Of a DNA stretch of 64,000 bases, positions 9,634-17,581 are shown in pieces. Location: contig NZ_JAJLQW010000001.1 of the NCBI RefSeq assembly GCF_025548535.1, positions 868,001 through 932,000 on the forward strand, in the 5' to 3' direction. Below the pieces are notes generated by a model. It saw only the letters and a program-made list of their open reading frames with translations. It was not told the DNA's origin and searched no databases. The DNA comes from Undibacterium sp. Jales W-56. Its GTDB lineage: Bacteria > Pseudomonadota > Gammaproteobacteria > Burkholderiales > Burkholderiaceae_D. The first letter of the stretch is position 1. Each line of letters begins with the position of its first letter. The position numbers were made by a program, and so were the translations under genes.

Positions 9634-9880
9634 TGGATAGGATGAGAGATGGTTAAGTTATTAAAAAATAATAATAAATATTTAATTAGATATTTAAATA
9701 GCATGAAAAATGTATTTTTTTGCATTTGTTTAAAATTATTACAATTTCCATGAATTAGTATCAATTTGAAACCAAAATATTATTGTAGTTTTATTATTTT
9801 GTCGTTATGATAATCCTATCAATTGCTTTAATGATAATTTAATTAATAGAATCATATTGTTTTGAAAGTAGTTTTGCTCA
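9634..9880. promoter_or_regulatory. AT-rich divergent promoter spacer tssJ / lipoprotein-tssBC operon
   Basis: 247 bp between two divergent transcription units, made mostly of A and T with several runs such as AATAATAATAAATATTTAATTAGATATTTAAATA (shown here in pieces: AATAATAATAAATA then TTTAATTAG). It must hold the promoters for tssJKL and for the tube/sheath operon. Composition this extreme is typical of targets of H-NS-like silencers, and many T6SS promoters are silenced that way. No sigma-54 type GG/GC box could be identified with confidence. Confidence 0.55.
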
Positions 9881-10477
9881 ATGGTAATTAAATCTCGACT
9901 TATTCCGTGTTTGATTCTATCGACGATCTTGAGCGCTTGCGTAACGGATCCGGTAAAAACAGGTGCACCTCTACCAATTGTTAAAATAGAAACCATGATG
10001 GCAGATGCGGAGTTGGCATCTGCAGCCGGGCAGCAAGACAAGGCATTGGCAATTTTAAAAAATGCTACCAACACCTTTCCAACCGATAAGGCGCCTTGGG
10101 CGCAAATGGCTCAAATGAAGTTTGATACGGCAAATTACGCTGAAGCCGTCATGAATGCACAGGAAGTTTTGCAGCGTGATCCTGTTGATAAATTGGCTAA
10201 TAGCATTATTGCCGTAAGTGGTTTGCGTCTATCAACTAAAGCATTAACTGATTTGAGTCAGCAGAACAATTTAACCGGAAGTTTGCGAACTGAAGCACAA
10301 GATTTGGCCAAGTTATTACGCGAAAGTCTGGGCGAAAATTTGCTGGTTCCCGCAAAAAATAAGTCTGCGTCGAATTCGGCTCCACGTCCATCAACCACAA
10401 AACCCTCTAATGTGGGGGGCGGAAAAGTGAGTGACAAAGATCAGGGTAGCTCGAATCCGTTTGGTGTTTTGAAATAA
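9881..10477 (+). CDS. TPR-containing lipoprotein of the T6SS cluster, function unknown
   Basis: 198 residues. A lipoprotein signal ends in LSAC (Cys at about residue 20). The middle (about 40-130) reads as two or three tetratricopeptide-like helical repeats, for example ASAAGQQDKALAILKNATN and APWAQMAQMKFDTANYAEA. The C-terminus is Ser/Pro/Lys/Gly-rich and disordered. It leads the tssB-tssC-hcp operon. TPR lipoproteins at this place recur in betaproteobacterial T6SS clusters, but I know no assigned function. A scaffold near TssJ at the outer membrane is one possibility. Signal and repeats are seen; the role is inferred. Confidence 0.8.
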   Translation: MVIKSRLIPCLILSTILSACVTDPVKTGAPLPIVKIETMMADAELASAAGQQDKALAILKNATNTFPTDKAPWAQMAQMKFDTANYAEAVMNAQEVLQRDPVDKLANSIIAVSGLRLSTKALTDLSQQNNLTGSLRTEAQDLAKLLRESLGENLLVPAKNKSASNSAPRPSTTKPSNVGGGKVSDKDQGSSNPFGVLK

Positions 10478-10551
10478 ATTTTCCCCGGTTATTTCATTGT
10501 TGATGGCTTAGTTTTTCTAAGTCTAATTTTTAGTTTTTTTTTGGAGTTGTC

Positions 10552-11061
10552 ATGGCAAAAAACGAAAGTGTTCAAAAGCGATTGCAAAAAGTTCGTCCAC
10601 CTAGAGTGCAGATGACTTATGACGTAGAGATCGGTGATGCTATTGAGAATAAAGAATTACCTTTCGTTCTTGGCGTTGTAGGTGATTTTGGTGGCAACTC
10701 GGAGCTTGAGCAGAAGCGTTTAAAAGACCGGAAATTCGTTTCACTGGATCGCGATAATTTTGATGAAGTCATGAAGGGTGTGGAGCCCAGAGCGACATTT
10801 CGCGTGGCAAACGAACTTAGCGATGAGGGCGGTCAGTTCGCCGTAGATTTGAAATTTAAATCTATGGAAGATTTTCGTCCTGAATCTATCGTTCAGCAAG
10901 TCGAACCATTAAAAAAATTACTGGAAGCCCGTACCAAACTGGCAGATTTGCGTAACAAATTAGCTGGAAACGACAAACTCGAAGATATCTTAAATGATGT
11001 CCTGAACAACACCGAAAAGTTGGTTAGTTTGAGCAAACAAACGACAAAGCAGGGGAGCTAG
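10552..11061 (+). CDS. tssB: T6SS contractile sheath small subunit TssB (VipA)
   Basis: 169 residues starting MAKNESVQKRLQKVRPPRVQ, followed by VQMTYDVEIGDA and ELPFVLGVVGDF, typical of TssB. TssB and TssC build the contractile sheath around the Hcp tube. A GGAG Shine-Dalgarno lies 7 bases before the ATG. The gene ends 1 base before tssC, so the two subunits are made together. Confidence 0.98.
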   Translation: MAKNESVQKRLQKVRPPRVQMTYDVEIGDAIENKELPFVLGVVGDFGGNSELEQKRLKDRKFVSLDRDNFDEVMKGVEPRATFRVANELSDEGGQFAVDLKFKSMEDFRPESIVQQVEPLKKLLEARTKLADLRNKLAGNDKLEDILNDVLNNTEKLVSLSKQTTKQGS

Positions 11062-11062
11062 C

Positions 11063-12547
11063 ATGTCAGCACAACTTAATACAATGTCTGCTAATCCAGG
11101 AGCTACTGAGCTTGCATTGCTTGATCAGATTGTTGAGCAAAGTAAGGTTGCAAAATCCAGTGTGGAGCATGCTCGTGCGAAGGATATTATTTCTGAGCTG
11201 GTCAATCAGGTGATGCAAGGTACAGTCGTTGTCTCTGATAATTTATCTGCGACGATTGACGCAAGAGTCGCTGAACTGGATCGATTGATTTCGCGTCAAT
11301 TGAGTGCGGTAATGCATGCGCCTGAATTTCAGAAATTAGAGAGTAGCTGGACAGGACTAAATTATCTGGTCAAGAACACGGCCACAGGTACTAGCTTAAA
11401 AATCAAATTGCTTAATGCCACAAAACGCGATCTGGTGAAAGATTTTCAGAGCGCTTTGGAATTTGACCAAAGTGCCATGTTCAAAAAAGTCTACGAGGAA
11501 GAATTCGGTACATTTGGCGGCGCTCCATTCGGTGCATTGTTAGGTGATTTCGAAATTACGCGTCAACCGGAAGATATGTATTTCGTTGAGCAAATGTCGC
11601 ATATCGCTGCAGCCGCTCATGCTCCTTTTATTTCTTCTGCATCACCTGAATTGTTTGGCTTGGAAACATACAGCGACCTGGGTAAACCGCGTGACTTGTC
11701 AAAGGTATTTGATACGGTTGAGTATGCAAAATGGAAATCTTTCAGAGAATCTGAAGATTCACGTTATGTTGGACTGACATTGCCTCGGTTCCTTGGTCGC
11801 TTACCTTTCAATCCTGTTGATGGTGCTACTGTCGAGGGCTTTAATTTCATTGAGGATGTCGATGGTACCGATCATCATAAATATTTATGGTGTAACGCAG
11901 CCTATGCCTTCGGTACTAAGTTGACGAAAGCGTTTGAGGATTTTGGCTGGTGTGCGGCAATTCGTGGTGTTGAAGGCGGCGGCTTGGTTGAGGGCTTGCC
12001 TACTCATACATTTAAAACCGACGAGGGCGAAGTTGCATTGAAATGTCCAACTGAAATTGCGATTACGGACCGCCGGGAAAAAGAATTGAGCGACTTGGGA
12101 TTCATTTCTCTCGTGCATTGCAAAAATACAGATTACGCGGCTTTTTTTGGTGCGCAGTCTGCACAAAAAGCAAAAAAATACAATACCGATTCGGCTAACG
12201 CCAACGCTGTATTGTCAGCTCAGTTGCAATATATTTTTGCGGTGTCACGCATTGCGCACTACATGAAAGCCATGATGCGCGACAAGATAGGCAGTTTTGC
12301 TGCAGCCTCTAATGTCGAAGATTTTCTGAATCGCTGGCTGACACAATATGTACTGCTTGATGATAATGCGAGTCAGGAGCAAAAAGCGCAATTCCCATTG
12401 CGCGAGGCATCTGTACAAGTATCCGAAATACCAGGACGTCCTGGCGTCTATCGCGCCGTGTCATTCTTGCGCCCACATTTTCAACTCGATGAGTTATCCG
12501 TTTCACTCCGTTTGGTCGCGGAGTTACCGCAGTCGACCAAATCTTAA
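11063..12547 (+). CDS. tssC: T6SS contractile sheath large subunit TssC (VipB)
   Basis: 494 residues, the usual size. Conserved stretches include SSWTGLNYLVKNT, FGALLGDFEI, RFLGRLPFNPVDG and the C-terminal LPREAS-like region (FPLREASVQVSEIPGRPGVY). TssC contributes the sheath handshake and the ClpV-accessible helix. It follows tssB almost without a gap and is followed 35 bp later by hcp with its own strong ribosome binding site. Confidence 0.98.
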   Translation: MSAQLNTMSANPGATELALLDQIVEQSKVAKSSVEHARAKDIISELVNQVMQGTVVVSDNLSATIDARVAELDRLISRQLSAVMHAPEFQKLESSWTGLNYLVKNTATGTSLKIKLLNATKRDLVKDFQSALEFDQSAMFKKVYEEEFGTFGGAPFGALLGDFEITRQPEDMYFVEQMSHIAAAAHAPFISSASPELFGLETYSDLGKPRDLSKVFDTVEYAKWKSFRESEDSRYVGLTLPRFLGRLPFNPVDGATVEGFNFIEDVDGTDHHKYLWCNAAYAFGTKLTKAFEDFGWCAAIRGVEGGGLVEGLPTHTFKTDEGEVALKCPTEIAITDRREKELSDLGFISLVHCKNTDYAAFFGAQSAQKAKKYNTDSANANAVLSAQLQYIFAVSRIAHYMKAMMRDKIGSFAAASNVEDFLNRWLTQYVLLDDNASQEQKAQFPLREASVQVSEIPGRPGVYRAVSFLRPHFQLDELSVSLRLVAELPQSTKS

Positions 12548-12582
12548 TTTTATATTGAATTTTTTACACAGGAAGGTGAATA

Positions 12583-13074
12583 ATGGCAATCGACGTCTAC
12601 TTGCAAATTGATGGTATCAAAGGTGAATCTACTGACGATACACATAAAGATTGGATAGAGTGCAAATCTGTTCAATGGGAAGTGTTACAGCCAAAATCAG
12701 CGACTGCTTCTACAGGCGGTGGCCATACTGCAGAGCGTTGCGAACATAAAGATATCGTTATCTCAAAGATTGCAGATTTAGCAAGCCCATTATTACTGCA
12801 AAACTGTTCCTCAGGAAAAACCATTGCTAAAGCAAAGCTGGAGTTCATGCGTGCAGATGGACAGGGTCAGCGTATCAAGTATTTTGAAGTTGAAATTGAA
12901 AATGTCTTGATTGGTAGCGTATCTCCGATGGTAACTGAAGGCGATATTCTGACTGAATTGGTTGGTCTGAAATATTCCAAAGTCAAATGGAAATACACGC
13001 AACAAAAAATTGGCGGCGGATCTGGTGGCAATACGTCTGGCGGATGGGATTTGTCAGCAAACAAGACAGCATAA
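12583..13074 (+). CDS. hcp: T6SS tube protein Hcp (TssD)
   Basis: 163 residues starting MAIDVYLQIDGIKGES, classical Hcp. It forms hexameric rings stacked into the expelled tube and can carry small effectors in its lumen. The Shine-Dalgarno AGGAAGG lies about 8 bases before the ATG, strong as expected for a highly made protein. The tail (from about residue 143) is a Gly/Ser-rich extension, GGGSGGNTSGGWDLSANKTA, longer than in minimal Hcp. A stem-loop follows the stop, and a candidate small effector is encoded next, which fits Hcp-lumen delivery. Confidence 0.98.
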   Translation: MAIDVYLQIDGIKGESTDDTHKDWIECKSVQWEVLQPKSATASTGGGHTAERCEHKDIVISKIADLASPLLLQNCSSGKTIAKAKLEFMRADGQGQRIKYFEVEIENVLIGSVSPMVTEGDILTELVGLKYSKVKWKYTQQKIGGGSGGNTSGGWDLSANKTA

Positions 13075-13099
13075 GTATTTGTAATTAATAAAGTAATTT

Positions 13100-13136
13100 C
13101 GATGTATTTTGCCGACCTAATCGACAGAATACATCG
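13100..13136 (+). terminator. Stem-loop directly after hcp, possible attenuator
   Basis: Perfect 9-bp arms CGATGTATT and AATACATCG, with a short CGA/TCG inner helix in the loop, begin 25 bases after the hcp stop. No T-run follows directly (the next bases are GGTTAAAAGG, then TTTTT further on). It may stabilise the hcp message or lower transcription of the downstream genes; it is a weak fit for a full terminator. Confidence 0.45.
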
Positions 13137-13223
13137 GGTTAAAAGGCTAGTTTTTATTTGTGCTCATGTGGTCTGAGTTTTACTGCGTTGTTGAATATTA
13201 ATTAGTCATTGAACGGAAAATTA

Positions 13224-13604
13224 ATGCCATATATTTTTGAAGAGGCTGAAATCCTTGAAGGTCAACCCCCATTGGGAAGTAAGCAATGCGTGGCTTTGGT
13301 TAAAGAGTTTGCAAAGGCACCTGCTGCATCCTTGTGGAGAGAGGGTGACGTAGTCAGGAAAAATCTTTCGTTGAAGAAGGGAACTGCAATTGCTACTTTC
13401 GTTGACGGAAAATATCCTAACCACGGTAGTGGCAATCATGCTGCATTGTATCTCGCTCAAGACGCACTCGGAATATGGGTAATCGATCAGTGGGCAAAGA
13501 GCGGCACTATACAAAAGAGAAGATTATCGTTCAAAGGAAAAGATAAGGATGGTAATTATGTCGATCCAAGTAACAATGGCGATGCATTCTCTGTCATCAA
13601 ATGA
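13224..13604 (+). CDS. Candidate T6SS effector, BPSL0067-family cysteine amidase
   Basis: 126 residues from ATG 13224 (the frame has a TTG 15 bases upstream). Cys22 in SKQCVALVKEF starts a helix and His72 in GNHAALYL starts a strand, the Cys-His arrangement of NlpC/P60-like and Tae-type peptidoglycan amidases; Asp88 (WVIDQW) could be the third residue. There is no signal peptide, as for proteins loaded into the T6SS. It lies between hcp and tssE and overlaps by 4 bases a gene for a secreted STY0301-like protein, a typical effector/immunity layout. The family match is by recall of BPSL0067; enzymatic activity is inferred. Confidence 0.78.
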   Translation: MPYIFEEAEILEGQPPLGSKQCVALVKEFAKAPAASLWREGDVVRKNLSLKKGTAIATFVDGKYPNHGSGNHAALYLAQDALGIWVIDQWAKSGTIQKRRLSFKGKDKDGNYVDPSNNGDAFSVIK

Positions 13605-14047
13605 GGCATAGGACAATAATGCTTTTGCCTCAGATTAAGTCGATACTATTTTTTGTTCTTATTGCGCCATCTTACCTGGCGTTTGCAGTTAATGCCGTAC
13701 CCGCTTGCCCTAGTGAATTACAGGTCGAACAAACAGTAAGTAAGCTACCTGAAGGCTGGACTGGATACAGCACAAATAAGAAACATCGATTTGTGAATGT
13801 CATGTTTTCGAATGGCGATCCAACACAGAGTTTCATACTGGTTCCCTCAAAAGAATTAAAAAGGAACAAGGAAGATATTGCAATCTGGCGTTTTGAACCG
13901 TCAGAAAAAGCTTATTGGATTTCTTGTATATATAGCGAGACCAAGGCAACTTTGGCAAGGGAATTACCTGACAACATTAAAATTTGTACGGTTGCATACG
14001 ATGCGAGATTCACTTCACCAGTCGTGAAAGAAATCAAGTGTGAGTAA
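13601..14047 (+). CDS. Candidate periplasmic immunity protein, STY0301-like
   Basis: 148 residues. A signal peptide (about 1-30, ILFFVLIAPSYLAFA) sends it to the periplasm, where it could block a peptidoglycan amidase delivered by neighbouring cells. The mature part has Cys36, Cys113, Cys133 and a Cys just before the C-terminal Glu, which may form disulfides. It resembles STY0301-family proteins, which commonly sit next to BPSL0067-like genes. The ATG overlaps the stop of the previous gene (ATGA), linking their translation. The immunity role is inferred from location, signal peptide and overlap. Confidence 0.7.
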   Translation: MRHRTIMLLPQIKSILFFVLIAPSYLAFAVNAVPACPSELQVEQTVSKLPEGWTGYSTNKKHRFVNVMFSNGDPTQSFILVPSKELKRNKEDIAIWRFEPSEKAYWISCIYSETKATLARELPDNIKICTVAYDARFTSPVVKEIKCE

Positions 14048-14163
14048 GTATATAGCCGCATTATTAGAAATGTATAACGGTTGCATAGTGCAGACAAATT
14101 TTTCAAACCAATCCAGTTATTCAGAACCAAAATTGAGAAAAATCAACACCTGAATGGAACAAA

Positions 14164-14658
14164 ATGAATGGCTTTGCACCGAGTCTGTTTGATCGTTTGA
14201 TGGGAGTAGGAACATCTGAAAATAAGAATCTCGGTGTTGTTTTGCGCTTATCGATAGAAGAACTGAAAGATACTGTCGCCAGAGATTTGGAGGCGCTGTT
14301 AAATACCCGAACAGTTTGGCCTGAGGCATTATTAAAGCGCTACCCCGAATGCCATAATTCTATCCTCACTTATGGATTGAACGATTTTTCTGGACTTAGC
14401 TTGGCGAGTACGGATGACCGTACTTATATTTGCCGTTGTCTGGAAAAAGCTATTTCTCGCCATGAACCCCGTCTAAGGAATGTACGCGCATCGCTTGAGG
14501 TTCGTGAAGGATCGATTAATCGACTTAATTTCGCGATATCGGCGTTACTGGTGGTTGATTTAGCGCGTGAACCCGTTAGTTTCGATGCGGTGCTTCAACC
14601 ATCTACCTTGCATTATTCGATTAGTAAAACGCGCCGCATGGCTCGTACAGGCGATTAA
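14164..14658 (+). CDS. tssE: T6SS baseplate protein TssE (gp25-like)
   Basis: 164 residues. The gp25/lysozyme-like fold starts with PSLFDRLMG and has the conserved EALLNTR, LTYGLNDFSGLS and EPRLRNVRASL. TssE is the sheath-initiating wedge protein of the baseplate. It lies 116 bp after the candidate immunity gene, and its stop lies only 1 base before the inferred TTG start of tssF. Confidence 0.96.
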   Translation: MNGFAPSLFDRLMGVGTSENKNLGVVLRLSIEELKDTVARDLEALLNTRTVWPEALLKRYPECHNSILTYGLNDFSGLSLASTDDRTYICRCLEKAISRHEPRLRNVRASLEVREGSINRLNFAISALLVVDLAREPVSFDAVLQPSTLHYSISKTRRMARTGD

Positions 14659-14659
14659 A

Positions 14660-16504
14660 TTGGACGAATTACTTCCCTATTATGAGCGTGAGCTCGGATT
14701 TTTAAGACGCTATTCACGCGAATTTTCTGAGCGTTACCCGAAGATCGCAGGCGGTTTATTGATGGCTGGCGAGGTTTGCGAGGATCCTCATATCGAGAGA
14801 ATGATTCAGTCATTTGCGCTGCTGAATTCTCGTATTTCAAAACGGTTGGATGACGATTATCCTGAGTTCACAGAAGCATTATTCGAAGTTCTGTACCCGC
14901 ATTATTTGCGACCTTTTCCTTCATGTTCCATTGCGCGCATAGAATATAGTGACGCAGTAAGGCAGATGACAGTGCCGGCGGTCATTCCTCGGGGAACTCA
15001 GCTGACAACAGGCCAGGTTAAGGGGGTTGCCTGCAAATTTAGAACTGCTTACGACGTTCATGTTGCGCCAATAGCTTTGTCTAAAGTCGTATTTGATCCG
15101 ATCTTAACGGTGCCTGACTCAGTCATTCTTCCTCCGTCTGCCACATCCAAAATCAGCATTACTATCAACGCTTTGTCGCAACAAATTAGTTTGAAAAAAC
15201 TAGCAATTCCTTCCTTGCGCGCATTTATTGATGGTGAGCCCTCATTTTGTGCGGCGCTCAGGGATACGCTATTTATGCGTGGTGTGAAGGCCTATATTGA
15301 AGTTCCGGGGCAGCTATCCTGGATTAGCTTGCAATCGTTGCCAATCAAGGCAGTTGGATTTCATGAAGACGACTCCTTGATCCCGTTTTCGTCGCGCTCT
15401 CATCCTGCATATCGTTTATTAACTGAGTATTTTTCATGTCCGGAAAAATTCAATTTTTTTGATATCGATTTACTCTCCTTGACGGCAGCCTTACCTGAAA
15501 ATTGCAAGGAATTTACTTTGCATCTGGCTCTCACTGGATTGAGAAGCGACTCTAATATCGCGCGCATGTTAAGTACGCTATCAACTAAGCATGTTGTGCT
15601 TGGATGTACGCCTGTGATTAATTTGTTTAGTCAGCACGGTGAACCGATACGTTTGACCCAGACAACCGAACGCTACCCGGTAATTGCAGATTCTCGGCGC
15701 GCCTATGCGTATGAAGTGCATTCAATAGATTCAGTGAAATTAGTACGACAAACGCCACAAGGTGAGTCCGTGACAGAGTTTCGTCCTTTTTATTCTTTGC
15801 GACATGGAGAACGGGCAGAAAAAAAAGGCCATTACTGGGTGATGCGACGGGATGACATGGTCGCACTAAAAAGTCCTGGTTATGAAACCGAAATATCCAT
15901 CGTTGATATCGATTTCGATCCTGCAGCGATTGAAACGGACACACTAAGTATTGAGCTCACCTGTACGAACCGTGATTTACCTGCGTCACTGACGTACGGC
16001 TTGCCAGGCGGCGATTTATTTTTAGAAGGTGGTTTGCCGATTCAATCAATTGGTTTTTTACGTAAACCATCTGAATCCTATTCTTTTGAACGGGGTCGCG
16101 GTGCGCATTGGCGTCTCATTTCTCATTTGTCCCTGAATCATCTCTCTTTGAGCAATGGTGGTTTGGAAGCATTTCAAGAAATGTTAACTTTATATGATCT
16201 GCCTTGCTCTGCAATTTCTCAACGGCAGATTAGTGGCATTGTCAGCATTGAACATAAGGCAGCTAAGGCTTGGCTGCCAGGTAATCCTTTTGCCTGTTTG
16301 GTGCGCGGTATTGAAGTTCGCATGACCATTGATGAAGAGGGTTTTGTAGGCAGCGGAATCCATATTTTTGCGGACGTAATTGATCGATTTCTGGGGCTCT
16401 ATGTGCATGCGAATAGCTTTACACAGTTGGTCATGGTGTCAAAAAGAAGTGGGGAGGAATTGTTGCGATGCTTACCGCGAAGCGGCGATTTGAGCCTAGT
16501 GTAA
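14660..16504 (+). CDS. tssF: T6SS baseplate protein TssF
   Basis: 614 residues from an inferred TTG start at 14660 that gives MDELLPYYERELGFLRRY, the standard TssF N-terminus. The frame is open 93 bases further upstream, but that stretch overlaps tssE and is not TssF-like. TssF with TssG forms the baseplate wedge. The body has the typical HYLRPFPSCSIARIEY and YFSCPEKFNFFDI segments. The 3' end overlaps tssG by 37 bases, so tssE, tssF and tssG are tightly coupled. Confidence 0.95.
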   Translation: MDELLPYYERELGFLRRYSREFSERYPKIAGGLLMAGEVCEDPHIERMIQSFALLNSRISKRLDDDYPEFTEALFEVLYPHYLRPFPSCSIARIEYSDAVRQMTVPAVIPRGTQLTTGQVKGVACKFRTAYDVHVAPIALSKVVFDPILTVPDSVILPPSATSKISITINALSQQISLKKLAIPSLRAFIDGEPSFCAALRDTLFMRGVKAYIEVPGQLSWISLQSLPIKAVGFHEDDSLIPFSSRSHPAYRLLTEYFSCPEKFNFFDIDLLSLTAALPENCKEFTLHLALTGLRSDSNIARMLSTLSTKHVVLGCTPVINLFSQHGEPIRLTQTTERYPVIADSRRAYAYEVHSIDSVKLVRQTPQGESVTEFRPFYSLRHGERAEKKGHYWVMRRDDMVALKSPGYETEISIVDIDFDPAAIETDTLSIELTCTNRDLPASLTYGLPGGDLFLEGGLPIQSIGFLRKPSESYSFERGRGAHWRLISHLSLNHLSLSNGGLEAFQEMLTLYDLPCSAISQRQISGIVSIEHKAAKAWLPGNPFACLVRGIEVRMTIDEEGFVGSGIHIFADVIDRFLGLYVHANSFTQLVMVSKRSGEELLRCLPRSGDLSLV

Positions 16505-17550
16505 TTCAACGTTTACTTGATGAGCCATATCGTTTCCAGTTTTTTCAGGCGGTAAGATTAATTGAGTTATGGTTGAAAAAAAATGGCGCATCAAGCGATT
16601 GCGCTGTTGCTGACTATGTACGTTTTAAAAATTCAATCTCCCTCAATTTCCCGGCAAGTGAAATTGAAGCTCTATCGTTACACCCTAAAACGCTGGAGGT
16701 AACGGACCTTGCGTTATTAGAAGCACTGCAGAAAGATGAACTTGATCACATCAGTCTGACACCTGCCTTTATGGGATTTTTAGGGGGTAATGGTGCCTTG
16801 CCGAACCATTACACAGAACAGATTGCCGCCCATTTATTGTATGAAAAGGATGATAGTCCGCGTGCCTTTCTTGATACGTTTTCAAATCGGGCACTGACTC
16901 TTTTTTATGAGGCATGGCGGAAATATCGCCTGGAGTTCAAATTCGAAGTTGAAGGAAAAGATCGCTTTTTACCTTTATTGCTCTCCTTGGCAGGTACTGG
17001 TCACTCTAATTTACAAGGGCGTCTGGATAACGATATTGATGGTATTTTCGATGAATCAATCGGATATTTTTCTACCGCGGTGCGGCATCGTCCTGCTTCG
17101 GCATCCTATATTCGTGGTGTGGTCAGTGAGTACTTTGCCGTACCTATTCAGGTGGATCAGTTTGTTGGTCAATGGTATGACGTACCGCAAGATCAGCAAA
17201 CAGCCTTAGGGGAAAACAATGCGGTATTGGGTTCTGTTGCATTGGTTGGCGCCCGAGTCTGGCAGCGTGACCTGCGTTTACGTTTGACACTTGGACCTTT
17301 AAGGAAAAAAGACTTTGATGCATTTTTACCAGGTGGAAAGTCCGCAAAATCTCTGGAAAAAATGTTGACCATGTTTACCAGTAGCTATCTCGAATATGAA
17401 ATTCAATTGGTACTAAATACCAAAGAAGTCAGTGGAATCAATTTGGCGTCCCGGCGCGACGGTGGTCGTTTAGGCTGGGATACCTTTTTGCTGTCAGGAG
17501 CGGAATCGAATAATCGCTGCGACGTTCGCTACGATATTCATGCGCTTTAA
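16468..17550 (+). CDS. tssG: T6SS baseplate protein TssG
   Basis: 360 residues. The N-terminus VIQRLLDEPYRFQFFQAVRL is typical TssG, as is FMGFLGGNGALPNHYTE. TssG and two TssF copies form the wedge that TssK binds. The start ATG at 16468 is internal to tssF, and about 30 bp separate its stop from clpV. Confidence 0.96.
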   Translation: MLTAKRRFEPSVIQRLLDEPYRFQFFQAVRLIELWLKKNGASSDCAVADYVRFKNSISLNFPASEIEALSLHPKTLEVTDLALLEALQKDELDHISLTPAFMGFLGGNGALPNHYTEQIAAHLLYEKDDSPRAFLDTFSNRALTLFYEAWRKYRLEFKFEVEGKDRFLPLLLSLAGTGHSNLQGRLDNDIDGIFDESIGYFSTAVRHRPASASYIRGVVSEYFAVPIQVDQFVGQWYDVPQDQQTALGENNAVLGSVALVGARVWQRDLRLRLTLGPLRKKDFDAFLPGGKSAKSLEKMLTMFTSSYLEYEIQLVLNTKEVSGINLASRRDGGRLGWDTFLLSGAESNNRCDVRYDIHAL

Positions 17551-17581
17551 TAAAAAATGTTAGATCAAGGAAGAAGCAGGA

